Under the pieces are notes generated by a model. The model was not told the origin of the DNA and ran no database searches. It saw nothing but the letters and a program-made list of their open reading frames with translations. Below are positions 38,258 to 46,123 of a DNA stretch of 64,000 bases, piece after piece; the stretch's first letter is position 1, and each line of letters opens with the position of its first letter. The translations under genes and the position numbers were made by a program. The stretch is from Bradyrhizobium sp. PSBB068 (GTDB lineage: Bacteria > Pseudomonadota > Alphaproteobacteria > Rhizobiales > Xanthobacteraceae), in assembly GCA_016839165.1 (NCBI GenBank), contig CP069300.1, positions 2,852,001 through 2,916,000 of the forward strand, written 5' to 3'.

Positions 38258-39011
38258 AGATCCCAGGACAATTGCTCGCGACATCTCGGGTGTTTTCGAC
38301 GCTCTGTTCCCGCAGCTCGCGCAAGGGGTAGTCGCCAGTTTCAATCGCGGGGCTATTCCTATCGACGGATGCGAACCCGTTTCTCAAGAGTTGGTAGAAG
38401 CCACAAGTGTCCAACGGGCTATGCTATTTGAAACAGCTGTCGCAGCTGCCGAGCAACTGATCGAAGGAGGGTCGGCGGTCGATTGGGATTTGTGCCTAGG
38501 TACAGCGGTGGCGCGCCAGAAAGCACATTTTGACGCCAAGCTTCCGCAATCGCTGACCAGTGTCGACAAGGAGGTGTCGCTCCATGTGGCGAGGAATTTG
38601 ATTGCGGCCTTTCGGCAACTTCGAGCTTCAAGTGGCACCGAGGCTCTTGTGCGTGGCCCGCGTATTCCGGGTTTTCAATGGGTGGCCTCTAGTGTGGGTG
38701 ACTTTTCCATTGGAAGAGCGCTAATTGAGGTGAAGTGCACGAACAAGCACTTCATATCTTCCGACTACCGCCAGATCCTAATGTACTGGCTTCTCAGCTA
38801 TTGTGCGGCGCTTGAGACTGGTGCCACGGAATGGGCGGACGGGGTCTTGGTGAATCCTCGTCTGAATCGAGTGGTTCGGTTCTCATTTAATGGTCTTATT
38901 CCAATCGTCGGAGCGGGAAAATCAAAAGTCGAACTAGTAGAATTGTTTTCGACCATGTTGGGAACCCGTGTCCCCCTTACGCCTCGCGGGCATGCTGACG
39001 GGCCAGGCTAA
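38241..39011 (+). CDS. Putative PD-(D/E)XK nuclease, RecB/Cas4-like, partner of the reverse transcriptase
   Basis: A 256-residue protein. From residue 141 it reads RIPGFQWVASSVGDFSIG, then ALIEVKCTNKH, then DYRQILMYWLLSY: D154, E163-V-K165 and Q178xxxY182 fit motifs II, III and the QxxxY motif of the RecB/Cas4 nuclease family. The first 130 residues are helical and unrecognised. The ATG at 38241 lies inside the last codons of the reverse transcriptase (17-base overlap), with GGAAGG 9 bases upstream, so translation is coupled. Codon use is AT-shifted like the partner gene. Assignment rests on motif spacing only; a structure comparison has not been done. Confidence 0.65.
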   Translation: MRLPIRDPRTIARDISGVFDALFPQLAQGVVASFNRGAIPIDGCEPVSQELVEATSVQRAMLFETAVAAAEQLIEGGSAVDWDLCLGTAVARQKAHFDAKLPQSLTSVDKEVSLHVARNLIAAFRQLRASSGTEALVRGPRIPGFQWVASSVGDFSIGRALIEVKCTNKHFISSDYRQILMYWLLSYCAALETGATEWADGVLVNPRLNRVVRFSFNGLIPIVGAGKSKVELVELFSTMLGTRVPLTPRGHADGPG

Positions 39012-39013
39012 CA

Positions 39014-39103
39014 AGCGTAGCCCGGATGAGCGTAGCGATATCCGGGGCTCTTTCACTCGCGTCGTGGTCTCCCGCATATCGCTGCGCTCATGCGAGCTAC
39101 ACG
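39014..39103. repeat. REP-type palindrome, GTAGCCCGGATGAGCG family
   Basis: Left arm GTAGCCCGGATGAGCGTAGC with GATATCCGGG, right arm CCCGCATATCGCTGCGCTCA with TGCGAGCTAC. It lies right after the cassette and before the TetR gene's stop, at the right cassette boundary. Confidence 0.7.
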
Positions 39104-39108
39104 GCTAG

Positions 39109-39672
39109 CTACGCCGGCAGCAGCCCGGCGGCGCGATAGTTGTCGATCAAGGAGTCGTAGAGCGAAATATCGGAGCGGCTTCTGGCCATCAGCTGCGCGC
39201 CGGCGACGGCAGCGAAGATGGCGCGGGCGCGCTGTTCGCTCTTTCTTGCACTGACGAGGCGCGCCGCCACCAGCAGCTTGCTCAGCCACGCCACGTTGAC
39301 GTCGGCAAAGGTCTGGACCTCCTGCTTCACCGCGTCCGGCAGGTCGTCGACCTCCGCGGACATGAAGCTGCACAAGCACATGCGATTGTCGTTCTCGAGC
39401 GCCTTGCGAAACACCTCGGGATATCGGCGCAGGCAGCGGACCGGATCCGCGGTTTCCGCCAGCATCGCCTCGAGTTGGGCGGCGGTGTCCTCCCAGTAGC
39501 GCCGCGCGACGGCTGCGCCGAGATCGGCCTTGCTCGGGAAATGGTGATAGATGCTGGCGGCCTTGATCCCGACCTCGGCGGCGAGATCGCGGAAATTCAA
39601 GCCGCCATAGCCGCGCGCCTGCGCAGTTCGCTTTGCTGCCGCCAAGATGGCCTCCCGAGCGCTTGAACCCAC
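39109..39672 (-). CDS. TetR-family transcriptional regulator
   Basis: A 187-residue TetR repressor. The HTH is AREAILAAAKRTAQARGYGG, LNFRDLAAEVGIKAASIYHH, FPSKADL (residues 5-50). The ligand domain holds a cysteine pair in MCLCSFM. Divergent from a glutathione S-transferase gene, with two copies of one operator-like motif between them; autoregulation and repression of the transferase are likely. The inducer is probably an electrophile, but this is inference. Confidence 0.9.
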   Translation of the reverse strand: MGSSAREAILAAAKRTAQARGYGGLNFRDLAAEVGIKAASIYHHFPSKADLGAAVARRYWEDTAAQLEAMLAETADPVRCLRRYPEVFRKALENDNRMCLCSFMSAEVDDLPDAVKQEVQTFADVNVAWLSKLLVAARLVSARKSEQRARAIFAAVAGAQLMARSRSDISLYDSLIDNYRAAGLLPA

Positions 39673-39696
39673 GTCGTCCTCTCACTGCTTCGTTAT

Positions 39697-39714
39697 CTAC
39701 CAAGTGACAGGTAG
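39697..39714. promoter_or_regulatory. TetR operator-like site 1
   Basis: CTACCAAGTGACAGGTAG, 5-bp inverted arms CTACC/GGTAG around 8 bases, 25 bases upstream of the TetR start. One base differs from site 2. Confidence 0.65.
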
Positions 39715-39751
39715 GGCTTGACCGGCCGGATGTGAAGTACTCATATCGAAC

Positions 39752-39769
39752 CTACCAAGTGGCAGGTAG
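39752..39769. promoter_or_regulatory. TetR operator-like site 2
   Basis: CTACCAAGTGGCAGGTAG, same orientation as site 1, 55 bp centre to centre, ending 14 bases before the glutathione S-transferase start, where a bound repressor would block the promoter or ribosome access. Confidence 0.65.
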
Positions 39770-39783
39770 ACAAACTGGAGTTT

Positions 39784-40443
39784 ATGATGAAGATCTACGA
39801 TTGGCCGACCGGCCCATATCCGGCCCGCGTTCGCATCGCCCTGGCCGAGAAGAACCTGCGGTCGCAGGTGCAGTTCGTCCTGGTCGATCTCTACAAGGGC
39901 GAGCACAAGAAGCCGGAATTCCTCGCCAAGAACTACTCGGGCACGCTGCCGGTGCTCGAACTCGACGACGGGACCTTCATCGGCGAATGCTCTGCCATTA
40001 CCGAGTACCTTGATGCGCTCGATGGCGCGCCGACGCTGACCGGCAGGACGCCGCGCGAAAAGGGCGTGATCCACATGATGAGCAAGCGCGCCGAACTGGA
40101 GCTGCTCGACCCCATCAGCGTCTATTTCCACCACGCCACGCCGGGCCTTGGGCCGCATGTCGAGATCTATCAGAACCCCGAATGGGGCTTCCGTCAGCGC
40201 GACAAGGCGCTCAGGGGGATGCGCTACTTCGACGGCATTCTGCAAAGCCAGCCGTTCGTCGCGGGCGAGGCGTTCACGATGGCCGATATCACCGTCATCG
40301 GCGGCCTGATCTTCGCCGGACTCCTGAAGGTGCCGGTGCCTGAGGAGTGCGAGGCTCTTTCGGCGTGGTACGCGATGATGCAGGAGCGTCCCAGCGTCGA
40401 GAACCGGATCACGATGTCCGAACCGGACATGGCATCTGGTTGA
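39784..40443 (+). CDS. Glutathione S-transferase
   Basis: A 219-residue soluble GST. The thioredoxin-like N-terminal domain begins MKIYDWPTGPYPARVRIALA, the glutathione-contact segment is NYSGTLPVLELDDGT and GECSAITEYLDAL, and the helical domain ends around FVAGEAFTMADITVIGG, the N-capping box of GSTs. Either of two adjacent ATG codons (39784 or 39787) may be the start. It is likely repressed by the divergent TetR protein; detoxification of electrophiles is the expected role. Confidence 0.92.
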   Translation: MMKIYDWPTGPYPARVRIALAEKNLRSQVQFVLVDLYKGEHKKPEFLAKNYSGTLPVLELDDGTFIGECSAITEYLDALDGAPTLTGRTPREKGVIHMMSKRAELELLDPISVYFHHATPGLGPHVEIYQNPEWGFRQRDKALRGMRYFDGILQSQPFVAGEAFTMADITVIGGLIFAGLLKVPVPEECEALSAWYAMMQERPSVENRITMSEPDMASG

Positions 40444-40491
40444 ATGGCATCTGGCTGAGCGGAGACTGCACACGTCCGCTCTTGCGAGGCC

Positions 40492-40620
40492 TGCGCGAGG
40501 GCGGATCGGCAAGCATCCCAAGCCTGGCCCGGATGAGCCAACGGGTCGCGCGAACGATCACATTCAAACGGCTCACCGGCTATACCCCGACCGATTGGCG
40601 TCGTCGCACGCGTTCACAGC
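40492..40620 (+). pseudogene. Remnant of an AraC-family regulator C-terminus
   Basis: A stretch downstream of the transferase reads SIPSLARMSQRVARTITFKR, LTGYTPTDWRRRTRSQ, resembling the second helix-turn-helix and tail of AraC regulators (ARxxxxSxRxxxRxFKxxTGxxPxxWRR). No upstream domain or start codon belongs to it. Short and partly decayed, so support is weak. Confidence 0.35.
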
Positions 40621-40720
40621 ACACGTGGGGTTCGACTAGCGGACGCAGCTCCGGAACGGCGCGGCGATGTCCGAGCATTCGCGTGTCATGTGCCTATTCG
40701 ACGCGCCTCTCTCTTCCCCC

Positions 40721-40822
40721 GTCATTCCGGGCTCGCCGAAGGCGAGAGCCCGGAATCCATCGGGCCGCATAACTCGTGGATCAATGGATTCCGGGCTCTC
40801 GCTTCGCGAGCCCCGGAATGAC
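40721..40822. repeat. REP-type palindrome, GTCATTCCGGG family
   Basis: Outer arms GTCATTCCGGGCTCGCCGAA and CGCTTCGCGAGCCCCGGAAT+GAC with CCCGGAATCCATCGGGCCGC and CAATGGATTCCGGGCTCT inside. Around it, 40621-41145 holds no gene that I can support. Confidence 0.85.
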
Positions 40823-41145
40823 GGCGGGGGACCAGCCCCTTCGGTCACAAAATCGTTGCTTCCGATTTTCGGAATTTAACTTGACGCCGCACCCAACTCA
40901 GCTGTTCAATATGCGCGTCTCACCCGACACGAGGGGCGGATCGCGATCGTCACGAACGCGGGTCGAGATGCGGTGGACGCTGAATGCGCGACTGACGAGT
41001 GCGCGTGAGGCGGACGGCGAAGTCGTGTGGTCCTGACGCCCTCATGGCAGGTGTCTCTTCACATTGCGCAGGTCGCGCGTGGCGAAGACGGTGACAAGCA
41101 AGCCAAGTCTCGCCGGGGAGAGCACGAAGTAAGCCGTAGCCCATC

Positions 41146-41254
41146 GCGCAGGGAAAGCCGGGTTGTTTCCGGTTACACCTGTGGTCCTACCCCCGTGCTT
41201 TCTACCTTTTGCACGGGGCCCATGGGTGCGATCGGCACCCGGCTTTCCCTGCGC
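41146..41254. repeat. Dispersed element with 18-bp perfect inverted ends
   Basis: Left end GCGCAGGGAAAGCCGGGT (41146-41163), right end ACCCGGCTTTCCCTGCGC (41237-41254): an exact 18-bp inverted repeat enclosing 73 bp with GGGGCCCATGGGTGCGATCG and a CCCCCGTGCTTTCTACCTTT block. I recall closely similar sequences scattered in Bradyrhizobium and Rhodopseudomonas genomes. It could be a non-autonomous mobile element (MITE-like) or give a structured RNA; not established. Confidence 0.65.
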
Positions 41255-41855
41255 CCTCTGTGAGAGGAGGGCGGAACGATGCACAAAGCTCGGACCGATC
41301 ATGTCGCGAGATCGCGAATGCTTGCGCTGTTTGAAATGTGAATGGCTGTGGCCGGTGCGGAGGGTGCAGTGGCGGGCTACGCTGGCGCCAACCCGCGCTA
41401 CGAAGCGCTCCGCCCGCCGCCGGACGAGCTAGCGCGGACGTGCTGATTTTGCGCCCCCACATGCAAAGGCTGGATGGCTCAAAGCCGAACTGCCGCGGTC
41501 GATGGGTTTCCTCGTCCTCGATTTCGTCCACTCCGACGGAATTGCCCGTCGGATCCTTGAACGCGATGAAAGCCTTGACCTTGCGGAGCGCGCATTCGTC
41601 GGGCCTGCCGGCATGGACGGCATGGCCGAGCGCATCTAGCGTTGCGCCGGCGACGTTGAGCTTGTCCGCATCTTCGACTTCGAAGGCGACGGCTTGGTCC
41701 TGCGGATCGCCCTCGAAATAGCAGAGCGTGTGCGCCCGATCGTCGGAACGCAGATAGAGCACTTGCTTGGCCTGCTCGCCGACCTGCAGGCCGAGGCTTC
41801 TGGTGGCAAAGCTTCGCGCGTCCTCGAGGGTGAGGTAGACATTGGGGCGAGGCAC
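41202..41855 (-). pseudogene. Truncated VOC-family (glyoxalase/extradiol dioxygenase-like) gene
   Basis: The first 115 residues resemble the N-terminal VOC module of extradiol dioxygenases and glyoxalase-like proteins: EDARSFATRSLGLQVGEQ, YLRSDDRAHTLCYFEGDP, GHAVHAGRPDECALRKVKAF and FKDPTGNSVGVDEIE. After that, from about 41500 to 41202, the frame is low-complexity and finally is read through the 18-bp inverted-repeat element, which suggests truncation by that insertion or by deletion. It begins with GTG and lacks a convincing ribosome-binding site. The second VOC module expected for a dioxygenase is missing. Confidence 0.6.
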
Positions 41856-41909
41856 GGAGTGCTCTGAAATGGTCGGCCGCGAATTCCGCGATGGCTCTCG
41901 TAATCTGGT

Positions 41910-43121
41910 CTAATCAGCAGAGAGAGGCTCGCCAGTCAGGTTCCAGCTTGCTCCGTCAAACGTCGCGATCCGCAGGGTCCTGAATGGCGTGTAGTCTTCC
42001 GACCTGGTGCTGATCGCGACGCCCGGGAGCATCATCGGCAAACGCTCGCCTTTCATCGAGGTGGCCTGCTTGATGAGGTTTTCGCGGGTCAGGTCGTCGC
42101 CGCATTTGCGCAACGCCATCTCGACGGCGTGAACATTCATGTAGGCAACGAGCACGGAGTAATCGTCCGGATTGGCCGAAGGTGCGTAGGTCTTCAGGAA
42201 ATCCTTGTAGGCCTTGACCTCGTCGTCATTGGCCCAGGCCGGGTCGCCCGGCTGCTTGAGGAATTGCGTGGTGACGAGGCCCTTCGACGCTTCGAGGCCG
42301 GCGGGCTTCAGGATGGTTTCGACCGATGCCGTCGAGCCGCCGATCACGTGCAAGGGCTTCCAGCCGAGCTCGTAGACCTTGCGGATCGATTGCGCGGCTG
42401 CCTTCGACGACGACTGCTCGATCAGCGTGTCGACGCCGGCGGCCTTGAGCTGAACGATCTGCGAGTCGATCGTCGGGTCGGCGAGTTCGTAGGAGGCCTG
42501 GGCGACGATCAGCTCGGCCTTTGGACCGAGGCCGGCGCGGAGGCCCCTGAGATAGTCCTTGCCGTAGTCGTCATTCTGATACAGCACGCCGATTCTGGCG
42601 TCGGGCTTTGCGGTCAGGATGTACTTGGCGACGACGCGGCCCTCGGTCTCGAAGTCCGGATAGAGCGGGATCGTCCACGGGAAGGTTTTGGGATCGTTGA
42701 AACGCCGTCCACCGGCCGTAATGAACAGCTGCGGCACCTGCTTGCCGTTGAGGTATTTCTGGATCGCGACGTTCGGCGCGGTGCCGATCGTGCCAACCTC
42801 GGCCAGGACGCCGACGTCCTCGATCAACTTGCGTGACTGCTCGACGGCCTTCGGCGCGCTGTAGGCATTGTCGAGCTGGGTGAAGTTGATCTTGCGGCCG
42901 TTGATGCCGCCCTTCGCGTTCAGCATCTCGAAATAGCCGACCACGGCGCGCCCGGCGCCGGCGCCGAAGGCGGAGGCCGGGCCGCTGAGCGGCGTCGACT
43001 GGCCGAGCTTGATCTCGGTATCGCTGGCGCCGGGACCATAGGCCTTCTGGGCGTAGGCAGGCGCCGCCAGCAGGGCCGACAGCGCAATAGCCGCAAACGC
43101 CCGGTCGATGAGGTGGTTCAA
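41910..43121 (-). CDS. Periplasmic binding protein of a Liv-type ABC transporter
   Basis: A 403-residue type I substrate-binding protein. The signal peptide is NHLIDRAFAAIALSALLAAP ending AYA|Q. The mature part starts with the family block SDTEIKLGQSTPLSGPASAFG and contains NAKGGINGRKINFTQLDNAY and the hinge GVLYQNDDYGKDYLRG. Such proteins bind branched-chain amino acids, aromatic acids, urea or amides. No permease or ATPase gene is adjacent. It is transcribed with, and downstream of, the acyl-CoA dehydrogenase gene, which hints that the ligand is the same catabolic substrate. Confidence 0.9.
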   Translation of the reverse strand: MNHLIDRAFAAIALSALLAAPAYAQKAYGPGASDTEIKLGQSTPLSGPASAFGAGAGRAVVGYFEMLNAKGGINGRKINFTQLDNAYSAPKAVEQSRKLIEDVGVLAEVGTIGTAPNVAIQKYLNGKQVPQLFITAGGRRFNDPKTFPWTIPLYPDFETEGRVVAKYILTAKPDARIGVLYQNDDYGKDYLRGLRAGLGPKAELIVAQASYELADPTIDSQIVQLKAAGVDTLIEQSSSKAAAQSIRKVYELGWKPLHVIGGSTASVETILKPAGLEASKGLVTTQFLKQPGDPAWANDDEVKAYKDFLKTYAPSANPDDYSVLVAYMNVHAVEMALRKCGDDLTRENLIKQATSMKGERLPMMLPGVAISTRSEDYTPFRTLRIATFDGASWNLTGEPLSAD

Positions 43122-43161
43122 GGTCGTTCTCCCCTTAATTCGTTTCTTATTGGAATCTGCG

Positions 43162-44301
43162 TCAGCGCAGCAACTCGCGGGCGATCACCACGCGCTGGAT
43201 CTGGTTGGTGCCCTCGAAAATCTGGGTCAGCTTGGCGTCGCGCATCATGCGCTCGACCGGATAGTCCATGGTGTAGCCGTAGCCGCCGAAGATCTGGACC
43301 GCGTCGGTCGTGACCTTCATTGCCATGTCGCTGCCGACGCATTTCGCCATGCTGGCAAGCACGTTGAGCCGCTTCCAGTCGCCGGCATCGCCGGCGCGGG
43401 CGCATTCGTAGACCAGCGCGCGCGCCGCCTCGATCTGCATTGCCATGTCGGCGAGCATGAACTGCACGCCCTGGAATTCGGCGATCGGCTGCTTGAACTG
43501 CTTGCGCTCCTTGGCGTAGGCGATGCAGGCATCGAGCGCACCCTGCGCGAGGCCGACCGACTGGGCGCCGATGGTCGGCCGGTTGAGGTCGAGCGCGCGC
43601 ATCGATGCGCGAAAACCCTTGCCTTCCTCGCCGACGAGATTTTCGGCCGGGACCCTGACATTGTCGAAGAAGATCGGGGTATTGGGGGCGCCGCGAAAGC
43701 CCATCTTGCGCTCGTGGCGACCGAACGTGATGCCAGGCATTGTCTTCGGCTCGACGATGAAGGCGCTGATGCCGTCGGCGCCGGCGCCGTCACTGGTCCG
43801 CGCCATCACCACGATGTAGTCGGCGACGACACCGTAGCTGCACCATTGCTTGCGGCCGTTGAGGATGTAGCTGTCGCCGTCCCTGCGGGCGCGGGTGTTG
43901 AGCGCGGCGACGTCGGAGCCGGCCTGCGGCTCGGAGATCGCGATCGCCGTGACCACGCCGCCCTTGGCGATGATCGGCAGGTATCTCCGGCGCTGCTCCT
44001 CCGAGCCGAAATGCAGCAGCGGCATGATGAACATGGTGTTGAGCGCCGCGATCGAGGCGCAGGCCGGCGAGACCTTCGAGATCTCCTCGCGCGCAATGCA
44101 GGCCATGGTCAGATTGCCGTTCGGGCCGTCGTAACGCTCCGGCACCCAGAGCTGCATCAATCCCATCTCGCCGAACAGCTTGACCAGCTCCAGCGGAAAG
44201 CGGTCGGTCTCGTCGATCTCGGCGGCGATCGGCGCTACGTGCCTGGCGACCATCCTGCGCACGTTGTCGCGGAACGCGACCTGCTCCTCGGAAAAACTCA
44301 T
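43162..44301 (-). CDS. Acyl-CoA dehydrogenase
   Basis: A 379-residue FAD-dependent acyl-CoA dehydrogenase. The signature [20 protein letters not shown] is near residue 123, and [20 protein letters not shown] followed by [18 protein letters not shown] gives the C-terminal active-site block with the glutamate base. Start [10 protein letters not shown] (44301) is the family start. The gap to the divergent GntR gene is 81 bp with a dyad. Substrate is unknown; the context is a CoA-ester catabolic cluster. Confidence 0.92.
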   Translation of the reverse strand: MSFSEEQVAFRDNVRRMVARHVAPIAAEIDETDRFPLELVKLFGEMGLMQLWVPERYDGPNGNLTMACIAREEISKVSPACASIAALNTMFIMPLLHFGSEEQRRRYLPIIAKGGVVTAIAISEPQAGSDVAALNTRARRDGDSYILNGRKQWCSYGVVADYIVVMARTSDGAGADGISAFIVEPKTMPGITFGRHERKMGFRGAPNTPIFFDNVRVPAENLVGEEGKGFRASMRALDLNRPTIGAQSVGLAQGALDACIAYAKERKQFKQPIAEFQGVQFMLADMAMQIEAARALVYECARAGDAGDWKRLNVLASMAKCVGSDMAMKVTTDAVQIFGGYGYTMDYPVERMMRDAKLTQIFEGTNQIQRVVIARELLR

Positions 44302-44353
44302 ACGGGCTCCCCGTCGTTTTCTTTGCCGGAAGCCAAGAAAGGGGCTTCCATTG

Positions 44354-44368
44354 AATGGGTGATCCATT
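44354..44368. promoter_or_regulatory. Dyad in the acyl-CoA dehydrogenase/GntR divergent promoter
   Basis: AATGG-GTGAT-CCATT, a 5-bp inverted repeat with TGG...CCA spacing, 53 bases upstream of the dehydrogenase start and 15 before the GntR start. Candidate FadR-type site by position and symmetry only. Confidence 0.4.
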
Positions 44369-44382
44369 TAATAATTCACCGC

Positions 44383-45249
44383 ATGAGCACCAAGTCAAGC
44401 CCTCGCGCGCCGCAGCGCTCCCGTGCCGCCTCGCCGAACCGGCGGGAGCGAACCTCCGATCTCCGTGCCGCCGGAGCGTCGGCCGCGCCGACTTTCAAGC
44501 CGATCCACACCAGGCGGACGTTCGAGGAGATCTGCGAGCGCATCCGCGAGCAGCTGGCGCTCGGCGTGCTGAAGCCCGGCGACAAGCTGCCGGCCGAGCG
44601 CGAGCTGGCGCAGCAGCTCGGCGTCAGCCGCAACGTCCTGCGCGAGGCGCTGCGCAGCCTCGAAATGGCCGGCGTTCTGAAGCTGCAGAAGGGCGTCAAG
44701 GGCGGCGCCTTCATCCAGCAGGGCGACACCCGCCGCATGAACGAGGTGATGCGGGACATGCTGAGCCTCGGGACGATTTCCGTGCGGGAATTGTCGGAGG
44801 CGCGGGTCCATGTGCTCGACCTCGTGGTGCAGCTCGCCTGCGCGAACGCGCGCCGGGCCGACCTCGATGCGCTGGAAGCCAATATCGAGCGGACCGAGCT
44901 CGCCACCAAAGAAGGCAGGCTGCTCGATCGGGTCGAGTGCTCGCGGGAATTCTACAAGCTGCTGGCGGCGTCGACCGGCAACAAGGTGATCGCGATGATC
45001 GTCGACTCGGTCACTGAGATCCACATGCGCTTCGTCTATGCCAAGGTCGCCTCCAGCGGTGTCGCGATGGCGCGACTGGCGGAGAAGCGGCGTCAGTTCC
45101 TGGCGGCGCTGAGCGAACGAAACGTGGCGCTGGCGAGCCGGCTGCTGCGGTCGCACCTGGAATCCGTGCAGCGGATGCTGGAGCAGGACCCGGGAGCGAT
45201 GTCGCTCCACGTCGCATTGGCGGACGTGCAGCCGGGGATGCTTCGATAG
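44383..45249 (+). CDS. GntR-family regulator, FadR/FCD subgroup
   Basis: A 288-residue regulator. After a 40-residue basic, disordered-looking leader, the HTH reads GDKLPAERELAQQLGVSRNV followed by LREALRSLEMAGVLKLQKGV. The C-terminal part is an all-helical FCD-type domain (LSEARVHVLDLVVQLACANA, then EFYKLLAASTGNKVIAMIVD). FCD regulators bind acyl-CoA or carboxylic acids, fitting the surrounding CoA genes. It is divergent from the acyl-CoA dehydrogenase and 55 bases upstream of the enoyl-CoA hydratase, so it may control both directions. Confidence 0.92.
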   Translation: MSTKSSPRAPQRSRAASPNRRERTSDLRAAGASAAPTFKPIHTRRTFEEICERIREQLALGVLKPGDKLPAERELAQQLGVSRNVLREALRSLEMAGVLKLQKGVKGGAFIQQGDTRRMNEVMRDMLSLGTISVRELSEARVHVLDLVVQLACANARRADLDALEANIERTELATKEGRLLDRVECSREFYKLLAASTGNKVIAMIVDSVTEIHMRFVYAKVASSGVAMARLAEKRRQFLAALSERNVALASRLLRSHLESVQRMLEQDPGAMSLHVALADVQPGMLR

Positions 45250-45304
45250 CCCGGGCGCCCAAAGATATCACAAAATCCAAGCAGCAATAACAATGGAGGT
45301 AAAC

Positions 45305-46114
45305 GTGTCCAACTACGCCAAGTATGAATGCCTGACGGTCGAGGTCGCCGACAAGGTGGCGACCGTGACCTTGAACCGGCCGCAGGCGCGCAATGCCATC
45401 AACCAGAAACTGATCCGCGAACTGCGCACGATCTGGGACGACCTCGCCGACGATCACGCCGTCAATGTCGTGGTGCTGACCGGCGCCGGTGACTTCTTCA
45501 GCGTCGGCGGCGACGTGAAGGCGATGTCGGAGCGGCCCGGCGGCGACGTGCTCGAAGAGGGCGAGGTCCATGATCCGATGATCAGCCGGCGCGGCGTCAC
45601 GCGCCAGCTCGAGCTCGACAAGCCGATCATCGCGGCGATCAACGGCGACGCCATCGGCCTGGCGGCCACGCATGCGCTGCTCTGCGACATCACCGTGATG
45701 GCCGAGGACGCGCGGATCGGCGACACCCACGTCTCCCGCGTCGGCCTGGTCGCAGGCGACGGCGGCACCGTGATCTGGCCGCTTCTGATCGGCATCAACA
45801 AGGCCAAGGAATTCCTGATCCGCGGCACGCTCCTGAAGGGCAACGAGGCGGAGCGGATCGGGCTGGTCAATCATGTCGCGCCGCGCGCGGAGGTGCTGGC
45901 CAAGGCCCGTGCGATCGCGATCGAGCTCGCCAACGGTCCGACCTGGGCCATTCGCTGGACCAAGCTGTCGATCAACCAGATCGTCAAGGAGCGCGTCAAC
46001 ATGCTGCTGGAAGCCTCGATGGCGCTGGAGCAGGTGACGTTCGAGACGGCCGACCACAAGGAAGCGACGATGTCGTTCAAGGAAAAGCGCAAGCCCAGGT
46101 TCGGCCAGGGCTAG
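45305..46114 (+). CDS. Enoyl-CoA hydratase/isomerase family protein
   Basis: A 269-residue crotonase-fold protein. The first oxyanion-hole loop is TGAGDFFSVGGDVKAM and the second is AAINGDAIGLAATHALLCDI. The segment ARIGDTHVSRVGLVAGDGGT carries aspartate and valine where classical hydratases have the two catalytic glutamates, so it may be an isomerase, hydrolase or decarboxylase rather than a normal hydratase. The GTG at 45305 follows GGAGGT by 4 bases; the in-frame ATG at 45293 lacks a Shine-Dalgarno. It is the first of three closely spaced catabolic genes. Confidence 0.88.
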   Translation: MSNYAKYECLTVEVADKVATVTLNRPQARNAINQKLIRELRTIWDDLADDHAVNVVVLTGAGDFFSVGGDVKAMSERPGGDVLEEGEVHDPMISRRGVTRQLELDKPIIAAINGDAIGLAATHALLCDITVMAEDARIGDTHVSRVGLVAGDGGTVIWPLLIGINKAKEFLIRGTLLKGNEAERIGLVNHVAPRAEVLAKARAIAIELANGPTWAIRWTKLSINQIVKERVNMLLEASMALEQVTFETADHKEATMSFKEKRKPRFGQG

Positions 46115-46123
46115 GCCGGCGTG

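Noticed and set aside
36524..39108. Direct repeat of the guaA 3' end as an attachment-site pair
   Set aside because: No copy of the last bases of guaA was found at the right border of the cassette, and there is no integrase gene.
43108..44382. Long N-terminal extension of the GntR frame
   Set aside because: It is antisense to the acyl-CoA dehydrogenase; the GntR family begins shortly after the ATG at 44383.
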